Shown: in pieces, positions 54,264 to 62,825 of the stretch
Layout of the letters: each line of letters begins with the position of its first letter
How positions within the stretch are numbered: position 1 is the stretch's first letter
Assembly: GCA_035551995.1 (NCBI GenBank)
Contig: DASZME010000071.1
Location: 40,526-104,525, forward strand
DNA length: 64,000 nt
Direction: 5' to 3'
DNA from: RYN-428 sp035551995
Lineage (GTDB): Bacteria; Planctomycetota; Phycisphaerae; Tepidisphaerales; Tepidisphaeraceae
The notes under the pieces: generated by a model
Seen by the model: only the letters and a program-made list of their open reading frames with translations
What the model was told of the DNA's origin: nothing
The model's database searches: none
Position numbers and translations under genes: made by a program

Positions 54264-56174
54264 ATGCGTGCACCCCTGAGCCACACCCCCACGCCTTGCG
54301 ACGGAATCAAAAAATCGGCGGTTGTTTCCCTGGTCGCGCTGACCGCCGCGACATTGTTGTTTGCCGGTTGCAAGCGGCCGGCTGATGATCCCCATGATGC
54401 GGTCAGCGCGGATGTGACCAAGGCCGAATATGAATTGCAACGTAAGCCCGACGCGTCGACGGCCATTCCCATTTTGAATCAAGCCACCGCCAATAAAAAC
54501 GCGCCGGCTCCAGATCAATCTCTGGCGAACCTGTTGGCGGGGCAGGCGGACGTGCTGGCGGCGGATGCGATTTTCCGAGAAATCGACGCTCAGCAGATCC
54601 GCCTGGAGCGTACGCTCGGCCGACTGGGCGCCTTGACCTCGCAGGTGCAGGCCAACAACGTCGCCGTGAACGGCCTGACGATCAAAGAGCCCAAGGCCAC
54701 GCTGGCCGTTCTCGACAAGACCACGGCAGCCGCCAAGTCCGGCGAGCAGGGGGTTTGGCTGGCGAGCGACGTCGCTCCGATCCCAGCCCTGGATGCGGTC
54801 GAAAAGAGTATCGCCGACCTGACGCAGCAGGGCGACACGCTCAAGGCCCAACATGCCGACCTTGAGAAAAAACGCAATGACGCGCTCCTGCAAGCCGAGC
54901 AGCTTTCGGCCAAATCCGAGCAGTCCAAGGGAAAGGAATCGCTGGATCAGTTCACGCAGGCGTCCAATTTTCGCAAGGCGGCGGCGGATATTTCCACGCA
55001 ATTGGTGGACACCGACGCCAAAGCCGGCGCCGTCGATCGCGAACTCAGCGTCGCCAAGGCCAAACAGGCGCAGCTTCAGACGGCGTTGACCGCCTTCGCC
55101 GGGGAAAATAAGCAGGTGAGCACCGGATGGCAGGACGTGCAGAAACGTATTGATGAAATCACCGCCAAGTCCAAGGCGCTGGTCGACGGCGACGCCGCCG
55201 CCCCAGCCACCGGCCCCGCTAACGCTCCCGCGGGTTCGATCTCGGCGGCGGGGGATCAGATCGAACAAATTTCGCAAGATCTCGCCAAGCTGCGCGACAA
55301 AGCCAAGGCCGATCTCGATCGCGCCAATGTTCATTTTGCCGCCGCCGTCAAGCAGAACAAGGACGTGCAGGGCGAGTTCAAGAAACTGATCGACAACCCC
55401 GATCTGCGTTCATCGCCGCAACAGCCGGCGTGGCGATGGATGGTGGAGATTCACAACGACTCGGATCCGGATCTTCAGCGCGCGGAAGTGGAGCAACGCC
55501 TGGCTCGTCTGCACGCCGACCAGGCGTACTACGCGAATTCGCGAATTAGCGCCGACGCGGCGGCGGCGGCGGCCGTCAAAGGCGCCGGTCTGACCGCTCC
55601 CAAATCGCTGGAGGGCGCCGATCTCGACGAAAAACTGAAAGCCGCCCGCGCGGCCGCGGAAGAGGCGTTCAAGAAATCCGAAGAACTTCTCGACGCGACC
55701 ATCGCCCGGCAAGGAAACGAAAGCCTCAAGACTCTCGCCCAGGCCGCCAGCGTGGCGAAGATGATCGAGCAGTACGGCCACTGGGCCTTTGGCCGATCGA
55801 TCGGCGACAATCAGGCGGACACGTACCTTCGTGCGTCGAAGGATTTGGCGACGGAGTTGAGCAATGACGAGAAGTTGGCGCTTCCGGTTCCGTTGCCGCC
55901 GGAGATCGCTCCGCCGGCGCGGGCTTCGAGCACGCCGGCAACGCCCGTCGCGCCCGTAGCGCCCGTCCCCGCCCCGGCGCCTGCGGTTCCGGCGACGGCT
56001 CCGGCCGAGGCTCCGGCGCCGGCGACAAACCCAGCCGCGCCCGCGCCGACTCCCGCCGAAACTCCGGCGCCCGCGCCGAGTCCCGCGCCCGCGGCGCCTT
56101 CTCCTTCTGCAACACCCGCCCCAGCGGCGCCAGAGCCCGCGCCGACGCCGGCGCCCCCTGGGAGCCCGAAGTAG
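54264..56174 (+). CDS. Coiled-coil lipoprotein with Pro/Ala-rich tail
   Basis: 636 residues. Signal and lipobox: VSLVALTAATLLFAGCKRPA, with Cys of LLFAGC lipidated. The middle (about 90-520) is Ala/Lys/Glu/Gln-rich and helical, probably coiled coil (e.g. KSIADLTQQGDTLKAQHADL). The last 110 residues are Pro/Ala-rich (e.g. PAPAPAVPATAPAEAPAPAT). Start ATG 54264. It may bridge the outer or inner membrane to the peptidoglycan. Lying directly before moxR, it might work with the DUF58/BatA system. No family is recognised. Confidence 0.75.
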   Translation: MRAPLSHTPTPCDGIKKSAVVSLVALTAATLLFAGCKRPADDPHDAVSADVTKAEYELQRKPDASTAIPILNQATANKNAPAPDQSLANLLAGQADVLAADAIFREIDAQQIRLERTLGRLGALTSQVQANNVAVNGLTIKEPKATLAVLDKTTAAAKSGEQGVWLASDVAPIPALDAVEKSIADLTQQGDTLKAQHADLEKKRNDALLQAEQLSAKSEQSKGKESLDQFTQASNFRKAAADISTQLVDTDAKAGAVDRELSVAKAKQAQLQTALTAFAGENKQVSTGWQDVQKRIDEITAKSKALVDGDAAAPATGPANAPAGSISAAGDQIEQISQDLAKLRDKAKADLDRANVHFAAAVKQNKDVQGEFKKLIDNPDLRSSPQQPAWRWMVEIHNDSDPDLQRAEVEQRLARLHADQAYYANSRISADAAAAAAVKGAGLTAPKSLEGADLDEKLKAARAAAEEAFKKSEELLDATIARQGNESLKTLAQAASVAKMIEQYGHWAFGRSIGDNQADTYLRASKDLATELSNDEKLALPVPLPPEIAPPARASSTPATPVAPVAPVPAPAPAVPATAPAEAPAPATNPAAPAPTPAETPAPAPSPAPAAPSPSATPAPAAPEPAPTPAPPGSPK

Positions 56175-56373
56175 TCGCCGCCGCGCCGTCGGCAGACGAT
56201 GACAGGGCGCGCAATTTCGCTCGCCGGGGGGCGAGAGAACCCATTGACCTGATCCATCGAAGGTAGTTCGCGCAACGCGCCTTCGACTGTCGCAACCGAA
56301 CCCGCGATGCTATCATCATCCGCACGACGCTTGATCGGCCCGTCGAGACCCACGCTACGCCGGAGTTTAAGAA

Positions 56374-57306
56374 GTGGCCAAAGATTCCATCGAGAAGCTG
56401 CGGGACAACATCCATACAGTCTTTCTGGGGCACTCCAAGGCCGTTGATTTATTGTTGATCGGATTGATCGCGCGAGGACATGTGCTGATCGAAGATGTGC
56501 CGGGCGTGGGGAAGACCGTGCTGGCTCGCTCGTTGGCGCGAAGCATTAGCTGCCGATTTTCCCGGATACAGCTTACGCCGGATTTATTGCCGAGCGATGT
56601 GCTGGGCGTGAGCGTTTACAATAACGATTCCCATAGTTTTGATTTTAAGCCGGGGCCGGTCTTCGCGAATATCGTGTTGGCCGACGAAATCAACCGCACC
56701 ACGCCGCGAACACAGTCGGCCCTGCTGGAAGCGATGAGCGAGGAGCAGGTTTCCATCGAGAATCAGACGTTTAAGCTCGAACGCCCGTTCATGCTGGTGG
56801 CCACTCAAAATCCGTTCGAGTATGAAGGCACCTATCATCTGCCGGAAAATCAACTGGATCGATTCCTCGTGAAAATATCGGTCGGATATCCGGATCGCCA
56901 GGCGGAGCATCGCATCCTGATTACCCGTCCCGGCCGCGAGGCGCTGGATCATCTTGAGCCGGTGATGACCGGACAAGAGGTGGTGGAGTTGCAGGATCGC
57001 TTGCCGCACGTTGGACTCGATTCGTCGATCGTGGAATACATTCTCGATCTTGTGGCGGCGACGCGCGAGAGCGACGATCTGCGCCTCGGCGTGTCTCCGC
57101 GCGGCGCCTTGGCGCTTACGCAGGCTTCGCAGGCGGCGGCGATGGTGGCGGGGCGGGAATACGTAACGCCCGACGACGTGAAGACGATGTTTCTTCCCGT
57201 CTGCGCCCATCGCGTGCTCAGCAAGAGTTACCTGCACAACGGCAACGGGCACGGCGCCGAGGGGGCTTTGCGGAAGCTGCTCGACGAAGTGGCGACGCCG
57301 AAGTAG
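56374..57306 (+). CDS. moxR: MoxR family AAA+ ATPase
   Basis: 310 residues, GTG start with AAGAAG before it. Walker A in DVPGVGKTVLARSLA (41-55), Walker B in NIVLADEINRTTPRTQSALL, then sensor-like LVATQNPFEYEGTYHLPE and the C-terminal lid SPRGALALTQASQAAAM. MoxR proteins are chaperone-like ATPases that work with DUF58 and VWA proteins. Here it is about 17 kb from those partners, which is unusual. Stands 200 bp after the lipoprotein. The 183 bp after it contain a tiny ORF that is not supported. Confidence 0.95.
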   Translation: MAKDSIEKLRDNIHTVFLGHSKAVDLLLIGLIARGHVLIEDVPGVGKTVLARSLARSISCRFSRIQLTPDLLPSDVLGVSVYNNDSHSFDFKPGPVFANIVLADEINRTTPRTQSALLEAMSEEQVSIENQTFKLERPFMLVATQNPFEYEGTYHLPENQLDRFLVKISVGYPDRQAEHRILITRPGREALDHLEPVMTGQEVVELQDRLPHVGLDSSIVEYILDLVAATRESDDLRLGVSPRGALALTQASQAAAMVAGREYVTPDDVKTMFLPVCAHRVLSKSYLHNGNGHGAEGALRKLLDEVATPK

Positions 57307-57489
57307 TCGTTTAAAACGTGACGATTAAAAAAAGAGATGGCAAGTTCCTCCCAGTCCGACGACGGCCCCAGCCCTTTCACCCGTACGACATTACGCGCAA
57401 AAAATCCTGCCCCTGCACTGTCCAAAAGATGAGCGAGCCGCGATGAAAGCGACGCTCCTCGACGCCGGCGTCTGTGTTGCGTCCTTCGG

Positions 57490-57921
57490 TCACGCAGCGG
57501 CGTTTTGTAAAGTACGCTTGCCGGTGGAGGCGAGGGCGAAATTGGCCAGCTGCTTGACCAGCCAATTGTCGAAATCGTCGATGTCGATTGGCTTGCCGAA
57601 CAAGGCGTCGGGCTTGAGTGCCGTGACCTCGTGCAACTTCAGCGAGTTGGTGATCCCGGTGACGATCGCCACGACAACCGCACTCCTGGCGGCGCGAATT
57701 TCGGCCAGCAGATCGATTCCGTCGCCGTCGGGCAAGTTGAGGTCGAGGATCAAAATTTCCGGAGTCTTGCGCGCAATCGCCTGACGAGCCCCCGCAAGGT
57801 CGCTGACGGCGACGGCCTCGAATCCGAGGTCTTCCAGTAGCCAACGTAACGCCGCCCGACTGATCGAATCGCCTTCGACAATCAGAACACTCGCACGAAC
57901 GTGGGTCTGATCAGCAGCCAT
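57490..57921 (-). CDS. Receiver-only response regulator
   Basis: 143 residues from ATG 57921 (MAADQTHVRASVLIVEGDS). All receiver-domain residues are intact: acidic pair E16 and D18, phospho-acceptor D60 in ILILDLNLPDG, T88 in AIVTG and K110 in FGKPID. No output domain follows; the rest is a 25-residue tail (LANFALASTGKRTLQNAAA). It would act by protein contact, e.g. with a histidine kinase or motor; none is near. The Met at 57963 would give an unlikely leader. The gap before DUF1800 is 141 bp. Confidence 0.9.
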   Translation of the reverse strand: MAADQTHVRASVLIVEGDSISRAALRWLLEDLGFEAVAVSDLAGARQAIARKTPEILILDLNLPDGDGIDLLAEIRAARSAVVVAIVTGITNSLKLHEVTALKPDALFGKPIDIDDFDNWLVKQLANFALASTGKRTLQNAAA

Positions 57922-58062
57922 TCGAATTCTCCAAGAGTTTGCGCTTTTGCAGTCACCTGCCATTAGAGTATCGGCAAATGGAGAAATTATCGTCTCCCCT
58001 GAACAGGGGATGCCATCGTTAACAGCAACTCACTTTATTTCCTACGGCCCGGTTCATCCGAA

Positions 58063-59559
58063 TCAGTAACGCTGAAATGCAGGCGACGCGACGATCAAAC
58101 CCGCGAAGCGCTCGGCAACTTCTTTGGCGCCGGCCGATTCATCGCGCGCTTCGGCAAGAGCGCGCAGTTGGTCGTCCGTGGGCGCGCGGCCGATGAAATG
58201 TTCGAAAAACTTCGCCGGGGCTGCATCGCCGGTCGCGCCGATCGCCCCGGTCAATTTTTGCAGCGGCGTATTCACCGACGGCACGCGGTTGCCCGCCAGA
58301 ACAAAGGCGAAATTCCAACGCCAGAGCAATGTCCCAAGCCACGGCGAAGTCTTGTCGGGATAGCCGTCGGGCGTGGGAAACTGAAAGACGCCCTGGCCCA
58401 TGCGCGTCAGGTATTCGATCAGCCCGCGATGAGCGTACGTGTCGGCGCCCGCGGCGCGCAAGGCGCTGACGACGAATCGGAACGGCGGCTTGAACTTCGC
58501 GCCGGCCGACGTTTTGAATTCGTCCGACAGCAGGACGGTCTGAACCATCCGCTTGATGTCGCCGTCGGTGTCGCGAAAGACGCCCGCCACTTCGGAGACC
58601 AGCGCTTCCGGCGCCTCGTCGGCGACGAATCGGCGCACCAGTTTGGTCGCGATGTGCCGCGCGGTGGCCGGATGACGGCAAACGATATCGACCACGTCGT
58701 CCAAATCCTTTTCGTTCTGGCCGGCGGGCAATTTTCGGCCAAGGATCGACTTTTCCCGCTGATCGTGTTCGCGACTATCGAAATAGACGTCGCCCGTTTT
58801 GAATCCCGTGCCGATGCGCCAACCGGTCAGGGCGCGGGCGGTCTCCAGCACGTCGCGCTGCGTATAGCCGCCGTGAACGCCGAGCGTGTGCAGTTCGAGC
58901 AGTTCACGGCCGTAGTTTTCGTTTGGCCGATCTTCCGGCAGGGCGCCTTTGTTGTGATTGCCGTCGAGGTAAACGAGCATCGCCGGGCTCACCGCCGACG
59001 CGCGAATCAGATCGCGAAATTTCCCCAGCGCATGCTTGCGGATTACATGCCGGTCATCCCACGGCTTATAAAAGATGCAGTCCCCTTTTTCGATGTTGAT
59101 ATTAAGGTGATCGCTCCAGAAGCAGACCATCGTCTCCAAAAGCTGGCGCTTGCTGTAGGTCGCGCGGAGCAGGGCGTAGCGGGCCAATGATTCGCGGAGT
59201 TGTGATTTCGAATAGTCGTGGGATTCCGCCGCCGGACCGTCCAATCCTTCGCAGCGCGAGGCTCGCAGTTCGCAAACATCGTCGGAGATCGCCTGCGGCT
59301 GCAACTGTTGTTCGATCCACGCCGCCGCTCCCATCGCGCGAACGCGCTGAACGTCGCCCGGCCACGGCCCATACCCCGCGCGGTTAAGCAGGTGGTGGAT
59401 GGGATCGATCGACGCGCCGTCGGCGGGGACGATCGAATCGGGAACGTCCTCTCCGAGTTTTTCGGTGAGCGTGCTGACGATTTTCTCGCATCCGCCCAGT
59501 GCCGTCAGGGCGCCGGCGCCGGCGGCGATCGTCAGGATGTCACGGCGAGTGGCGTTCAT
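58063..59559 (-). CDS. DUF1800 family protein
   Basis: 498 residues. The N-terminus RRDILTIAAGAGALTALGGC has a Tat-type twin Arg and a lipobox-like Cys. The domain shows DPIHHLLNRAGYGPWPGDVQ, LLETMVCFWSDHLNINIEKG, NENYGRELLELHTLGVHGGY and RHIATKLVRRFVADEAPEAL. DUF1800 proteins are exported, of unknown activity, and usually precede a DUF1501 gene. Here no DUF1501 gene follows; the upstream neighbour is a four-helix membrane protein whose stop overlaps this gene's ATG by four bases. So the pair is translationally coupled. Confidence 0.92.
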   Translation of the reverse strand: MNATRRDILTIAAGAGALTALGGCEKIVSTLTEKLGEDVPDSIVPADGASIDPIHHLLNRAGYGPWPGDVQRVRAMGAAAWIEQQLQPQAISDDVCELRASRCEGLDGPAAESHDYSKSQLRESLARYALLRATYSKRQLLETMVCFWSDHLNINIEKGDCIFYKPWDDRHVIRKHALGKFRDLIRASAVSPAMLVYLDGNHNKGALPEDRPNENYGRELLELHTLGVHGGYTQRDVLETARALTGWRIGTGFKTGDVYFDSREHDQREKSILGRKLPAGQNEKDLDDVVDIVCRHPATARHIATKLVRRFVADEAPEALVSEVAGVFRDTDGDIKRMVQTVLLSDEFKTSAGAKFKPPFRFVVSALRAAGADTYAHRGLIEYLTRMGQGVFQFPTPDGYPDKTSPWLGTLLWRWNFAFVLAGNRVPSVNTPLQKLTGAIGATGDAAPAKFFEHFIGRAPTDDQLRALAEARDESAGAKEVAERFAGLIVASPAFQRY

Positions 59560-60152
59560 CGAGTCGCTCCTTGCGCGTCATACGAACTGGATTCAACGGC
59601 CGATCGATACAACGGATCGCTGGGCTTGGCCGAAACGGGGTCGGATCGCGCCGGCGGCCTGGCGCGCGAGAAGATCGCCATCGTTGCCGCGCCGCAACCG
59701 ACGACAAATGAGATAGGAAGGATGCCGAACCACCCGAGCAGGGGGATCAGGTAAGCCAGTTGCAGCGCCACGCCGCCTCGCACCGTTGCCCTCCAGGAGC
59801 GAACGGCGTCGGCCGGCGATTCAAGGCGCCGGCCGATGTGCGTGACGAAACCCGCCACGCCGATGCCCGAATAAATGACGTAAAAAAATAAAATCGCAAA
59901 CCCCGCCATCTGCCCCGGCGCGCCCAGCCGTTTGCCCGCGCCGACGCCGACGAACAGCGCCGCCGCGCTCACCAGCAATCCCAGGAAAAACGAAGCGACG
60001 GGCCGGAGTTCGCACCGCGCCGCCGATCGTTCGACGAGCCTCGGCCATAGCGCCCGGCAGACCAGCCAGAGTCCCTGCAGCGACAGCAGCAATCCGATGA
60101 TTCCCAGTGCGATTGCCCATACGTCGCCCAAATAAATATCCGCAAGCGGCAT
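59556..60152 (-). CDS. Four-helix membrane protein coupled to DUF1800
   Basis: 198 residues. Hydrophobic helices: IALGIIGLLLSLQGLWLVCR, VASFFLGLLVSAAALFVGVG, AGFAILFFYVIYSGIGVAGF and LAYLIPLLGWFGILPISFVV. No known family; the soluble tail is Pro/Ser-rich. Its last codon overlaps the DUF1800 start (ATGA), so both come from one message and the membrane protein may hold or export its partner. Start ATG 60152 is preceded by no strong ribosome site. Confidence 0.75.
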   Translation of the reverse strand: MPLADIYLGDVWAIALGIIGLLLSLQGLWLVCRALWPRLVERSAARCELRPVASFFLGLLVSAAALFVGVGAGKRLGAPGQMAGFAILFFYVIYSGIGVAGFVTHIGRRLESPADAVRSWRATVRGGVALQLAYLIPLLGWFGILPISFVVGCGAATMAIFSRARPPARSDPVSAKPSDPLYRSAVESSSYDAQGATR

Positions 60153-60227
60153 GTCGTGCCTCGAATGTAGGGCGGCCGACGAGTCCGGCCGCGTTGATTT
60201 TTCGTCCGTCCATAAGTGCCGGGAAAC

Positions 60228-60698
60228 ATGTTACGGTTTATCGATAAATCCGGTTGCCTATTATTCCAATTGGATTGGCGAGTCATGGTCAAACACCCGA
60301 TCGGCAATGACTGGAGCATCATGGCGGATGAGAAATTCACTCGCCGGGTCGTCGACGGCGACGTCATTTTCCAAATGCTTTCCCGCACCATCTATTGCTC
60401 GATATTTAATACCAACGACACGGCCGCCGACGAGGCCATCCAGAAGATGATCGAGGGCCGGCCGGGGATTCCGGTGCAGATTTTCGATCGCGAGGAGCCG
60501 GGTCTGGCCGGCCATGCGTATCTGTTGCCCGAAGGGAAAAAAGACGCCGGCTACTGGGGATTAAACACCTGGACGGCCGCTCGCGGATCGGTCTGCTGCG
60601 TAACGATTTATTTCCACGACCTGGATGATTTTAACTGGGCGATTTCCGTATGGAAAAGCGTTCGGCCGGGCAGAGAGAGCAAGGGCGGCTTGAATTAG
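60228..60698 (+). CDS. Hypothetical protein
   Basis: 156 residues from ATG 60228, with GGGA just before it; GTG 60216 adds four residues. Mixed alpha/beta composition with MADEKFTRRVVDGDVIFQML, GHAYLLPEGKKDAGYWGLNT and VCCVTIYFHDLDDFNWAISV. No signal, helix or known motif. The protein-like composition throughout and the lack of any better antisense gene support it. No functional call is made. It faces the membrane protein's start divergently by 75 bp. Confidence 0.6.
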   Translation: MLRFIDKSGCLLFQLDWRVMVKHPIGNDWSIMADEKFTRRVVDGDVIFQMLSRTIYCSIFNTNDTAADEAIQKMIEGRPGIPVQIFDREEPGLAGHAYLLPEGKKDAGYWGLNTWTAARGSVCCVTIYFHDLDDFNWAISVWKSVRPGRESKGGLN

Positions 60699-60728
60699 GA
60701 TATTTCCCAGGTTGCTGTAGCATTCCGA

Positions 60729-60804
60729 CGTTTAGCGGCCCCGCTTGCGGGGCGTGAGTGAGCGGCCCCAGATCGCTTCACCGACATGAGAAATGCTCCA
60801 GCGG
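60729..60804 (+). repeat. REP-like repeat, copy E (long form)
   Basis: Core 60729-60755 is identical to copy C. Tail 60770-60804 (with GACATGAGAAATGCTCC) matches copy A's tail at 31 of 35 positions. It lies 102 bp before sodA, right upstream of a candidate promoter. Confidence 0.85.
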
Positions 60805-60816
60805 TCGATTCTCCCG

Positions 60817-60845
60817 TTGACCGTGTAACCTCGCAGGCATACGCT
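60817..60845 (+). promoter_or_regulatory. Candidate sodA promoter
   Basis: TTGACC (60817-60822) and TACGCT (60840-60845) with 17-bp spacing. A short inverted repeat (ATTCCC 60852-60857 / GGGAAT 60868-60873) follows in the expected 5' leader. The ribosome site AAGGAG (60893-60898) stands 7 bases before ATG 60906. Confidence 0.4.
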
Positions 60846-60905
60846 TGCGCCATTCCCCTATTTTGAAGGGAATCACGTTTTCACAAGAATCGAAGGAGCA
60901 ATCTC

Positions 60906-61523
60906 ATGGCGTTCCAACTGCCCCCGTTGCCGTACCCGTCCGATGCACTTGAACCTTATATCGATAAAGCCACGATGGAAATCCATCACGGCAAACATCA
61001 CAACGCATATGTCACCAACCTCAATAAAGCGCTCGAAAGCGCCCCCGATCTGCAAGACAAAAAAATCGAAGAGCTTCTGAAGAATAATCTTGCGCTGGTG
61101 CCGGACAACATCAAAACCGCCGTTCGCAATAACGGCGGGGGGCACATGAACCATTCGATGTTCTGGACCATCATGGGTCCCAAAACCGGCGGCGCCCCCA
61201 GCGGCACGCTGGCGTCGGCGATTACGTCGACCTTCGGCTCGTTCGACAAGTTTAAGGAACAGTTGGCCGCCGCCGGCGCGACGCGATTCGGGTCAGGCTG
61301 GGCATGGTTGGTGAAGAACGGCGACAAGCTGGAAATCACCTCCACCGCCAATCAGGACAACCCCATCTCCGAAGGCAAATACCCCGTGATCGGCGTGGAC
61401 GTATGGGAGCACGCGTATTACTTGAAGTATCAGAACCGCCGACCCGATTACATCACCGCCTGGTGGAATGTCGTCAACTGGACGGAAGCCGAAAAACGCT
61501 TCACTACCGGCACTTTGCCGTGA
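60906..61523 (+). CDS. sodA: Manganese-type superoxide dismutase
   Basis: 205 residues. Metal ligands: His27 in EIHHGKHH, His in GGGHMNHSMFW, Asp and His in DVWEHAYYLKY. The GGGHxNH motif and the NQDNP Gln typify Mn-preferring enzymes, though the Fe/Mn choice cannot be proved from sequence. It converts superoxide to peroxide and oxygen; cytoplasmic, no signal peptide. Single-gene unit with a clear promoter and Shine-Dalgarno; nested hairpins follow its stop. Confidence 0.96.
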   Translation: MAFQLPPLPYPSDALEPYIDKATMEIHHGKHHNAYVTNLNKALESAPDLQDKKIEELLKNNLALVPDNIKTAVRNNGGGHMNHSMFWTIMGPKTGGAPSGTLASAITSTFGSFDKFKEQLAAAGATRFGSGWAWLVKNGDKLEITSTANQDNPISEGKYPVIGVDVWEHAYYLKYQNRRPDYITAWWNVVNWTEAEKRFTTGTLP

Positions 61524-61557
61524 GAACGGTCCGCCGGCGGTGAAATCCGAAATCTAA

Positions 61558-61596
61558 TCTCAGATTTGAGATTTGAGATCTCAGATTTGAGATCTC
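61558..61596 (+). repeat. Tandem hairpins after sodA
   Basis: TCTCAGATTTGAGA (61558-61571) and GAGATCTCAGATTTGAGATC (61575-61594, extending to 61596) share the TCTCAGATTTGAGA unit and each forms a stem with a GATT loop (the second has a 9-bp stem). No T run follows, so a Rho-independent terminator is not certain; the repeats may mark the 3' end of sodA mRNA. Confidence 0.5.
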
Positions 61597-61636
61597 TTAC
61601 TTGCGACAACGCCGTCCTCGCCGTACAAGCTACTTC

Positions 61637-62746
61637 ATGCGTCGAACTTACCTCCGCGATTGCGCCCCGGGTGACCTTGTCGATGACGTCTATGTTCTGA
61701 CCGGCAAGCAGCTTTCCGCCACCAGCACCGGCAAACATTTTATCAAGGCGTTCATCTCCGACCGCACCAACCAGGTAACGGCCCGGATGTGGAACGCCAC
61801 GCGCGAATTATTCAACGCGCTCCCCGACGGCGGCTTTGCCCGCGTCCGCGGGCGGGTGGAGAATTACCAGGGTAATCTTCAGTTCATTATCGAAAGCGTC
61901 GCGCCCGCCAAGGAAGGCTCGTTCGACATCGCCGATCTTCTTCCGCACACGACCAAGGACATTCCCACAATGTGCCGGCGAGTGGCCGAGGTGCTCGGGA
62001 GCATCCATAACCGCCATCTCGGCGCCTTGATGCAGGTTTATCTCGACGACGAGAAGCTGATGGCGAACTTTTGCCGCGCCCCGGCCGCCATGAGTTTCCA
62101 TCATGCTTTTCTTGGCGGGCTTCTCGAACACACGCTCAACGCCATGGAAGTGGCCGACGCGGTCTGCAAGTTTTATCCCGCGCTCAATCGCGACCTGGTC
62201 GTGGCCGGCGTCTTTCTGCACGACATCGCCAAGACATGGGAGCTCAGCTACGCCTGCGCTTTTGGCTACACCGACGGCGGCCAGCTCGTCGGCCATATCG
62301 TTAAGTCGGCGATGTGGGTCGAGCATAAGGCTAGGGAAGCCGAGCTATTGCTGGGGGAGAAAATTCCACAGCCGCTGATCGACGTGATGCAGCACATCAT
62401 CCTGAGCCATCATGGCGTGCCCGAATTCGGCGCGGCGAAGATACCGGCCACGCCCGAGGCGCTTGCCGTGCACATGATCGAGAACATGGACGCGAAATTG
62501 ATGAGCGCCCTGCACGCCACGCGCGGCGAAGCCGCCGGCGCCGAAGGGAATTGGACGGAATATATGAAATCGTTCAACGGCCGCCTCTATCGGCCGGACG
62601 TGGCCGCGGGCGAAGTCGATGCCGTGGAGTCCGAAGCGCCCGCACGGGTGGAGCAACCGTCCGCCGCCCGCGCCGAGCCCGAAATGCCGGCGAAGTTGCA
62701 GATCACAAATCCACTCTTCGAATCGGCGTCGGGGCGAAAGAGATAA
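61637..62746 (+). CDS. OB-fold / HD domain exonuclease-like protein (YhaM type)
   Basis: 369 residues from ATG 61637. N-terminal OB-fold: VDDVYVLTGKQLSATSTGKH, FISDRTNQVTARMWNATREL. The HD domain follows: SFHHAFLGGLLEHTLNAMEV and GVFLHDIAKTWELSYACAFG with the paired His-Asp, then LSHHGVPEFGAAKIPATPEA. This domain order matches the 3'-5' exoribonuclease YhaM and relatives. A Pro/Glu-rich tail (residues 330-369) is not part of the core. It may process RNA or DNA ends; the substrate is inferred. Starts 113 bp after sodA. Confidence 0.9.
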   Translation: MRRTYLRDCAPGDLVDDVYVLTGKQLSATSTGKHFIKAFISDRTNQVTARMWNATRELFNALPDGGFARVRGRVENYQGNLQFIIESVAPAKEGSFDIADLLPHTTKDIPTMCRRVAEVLGSIHNRHLGALMQVYLDDEKLMANFCRAPAAMSFHHAFLGGLLEHTLNAMEVADAVCKFYPALNRDLVVAGVFLHDIAKTWELSYACAFGYTDGGQLVGHIVKSAMWVEHKAREAELLLGEKIPQPLIDVMQHIILSHHGVPEFGAAKIPATPEALAVHMIENMDAKLMSALHATRGEAAGAEGNWTEYMKSFNGRLYRPDVAAGEVDAVESEAPARVEQPSAARAEPEMPAKLQITNPLFESASGRKR

Positions 62747-62825
62747 GATTCGCGCAGTGCGCTCATCAACGAAAAACGGCGGGCGCACGCGTCCACCGTT
62801 TAACGTAATCAACTTATTGCCGCTC

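Noticed and set aside
55960..56174. Pro/Ala repeats as collagen-like or silk-like structure
   Set aside because: They lack a strict Gly-X-Y or other fixed period; a disordered linker is the simpler reading.
57337..57432. 31-residue ORF after moxR with AAAGAG before it (MASSSQSDDGP...)
   Set aside because: It is short, has no family match by eye and no conserved neighbour; chance is likely. A DUF58-like start was considered but nothing continues it.
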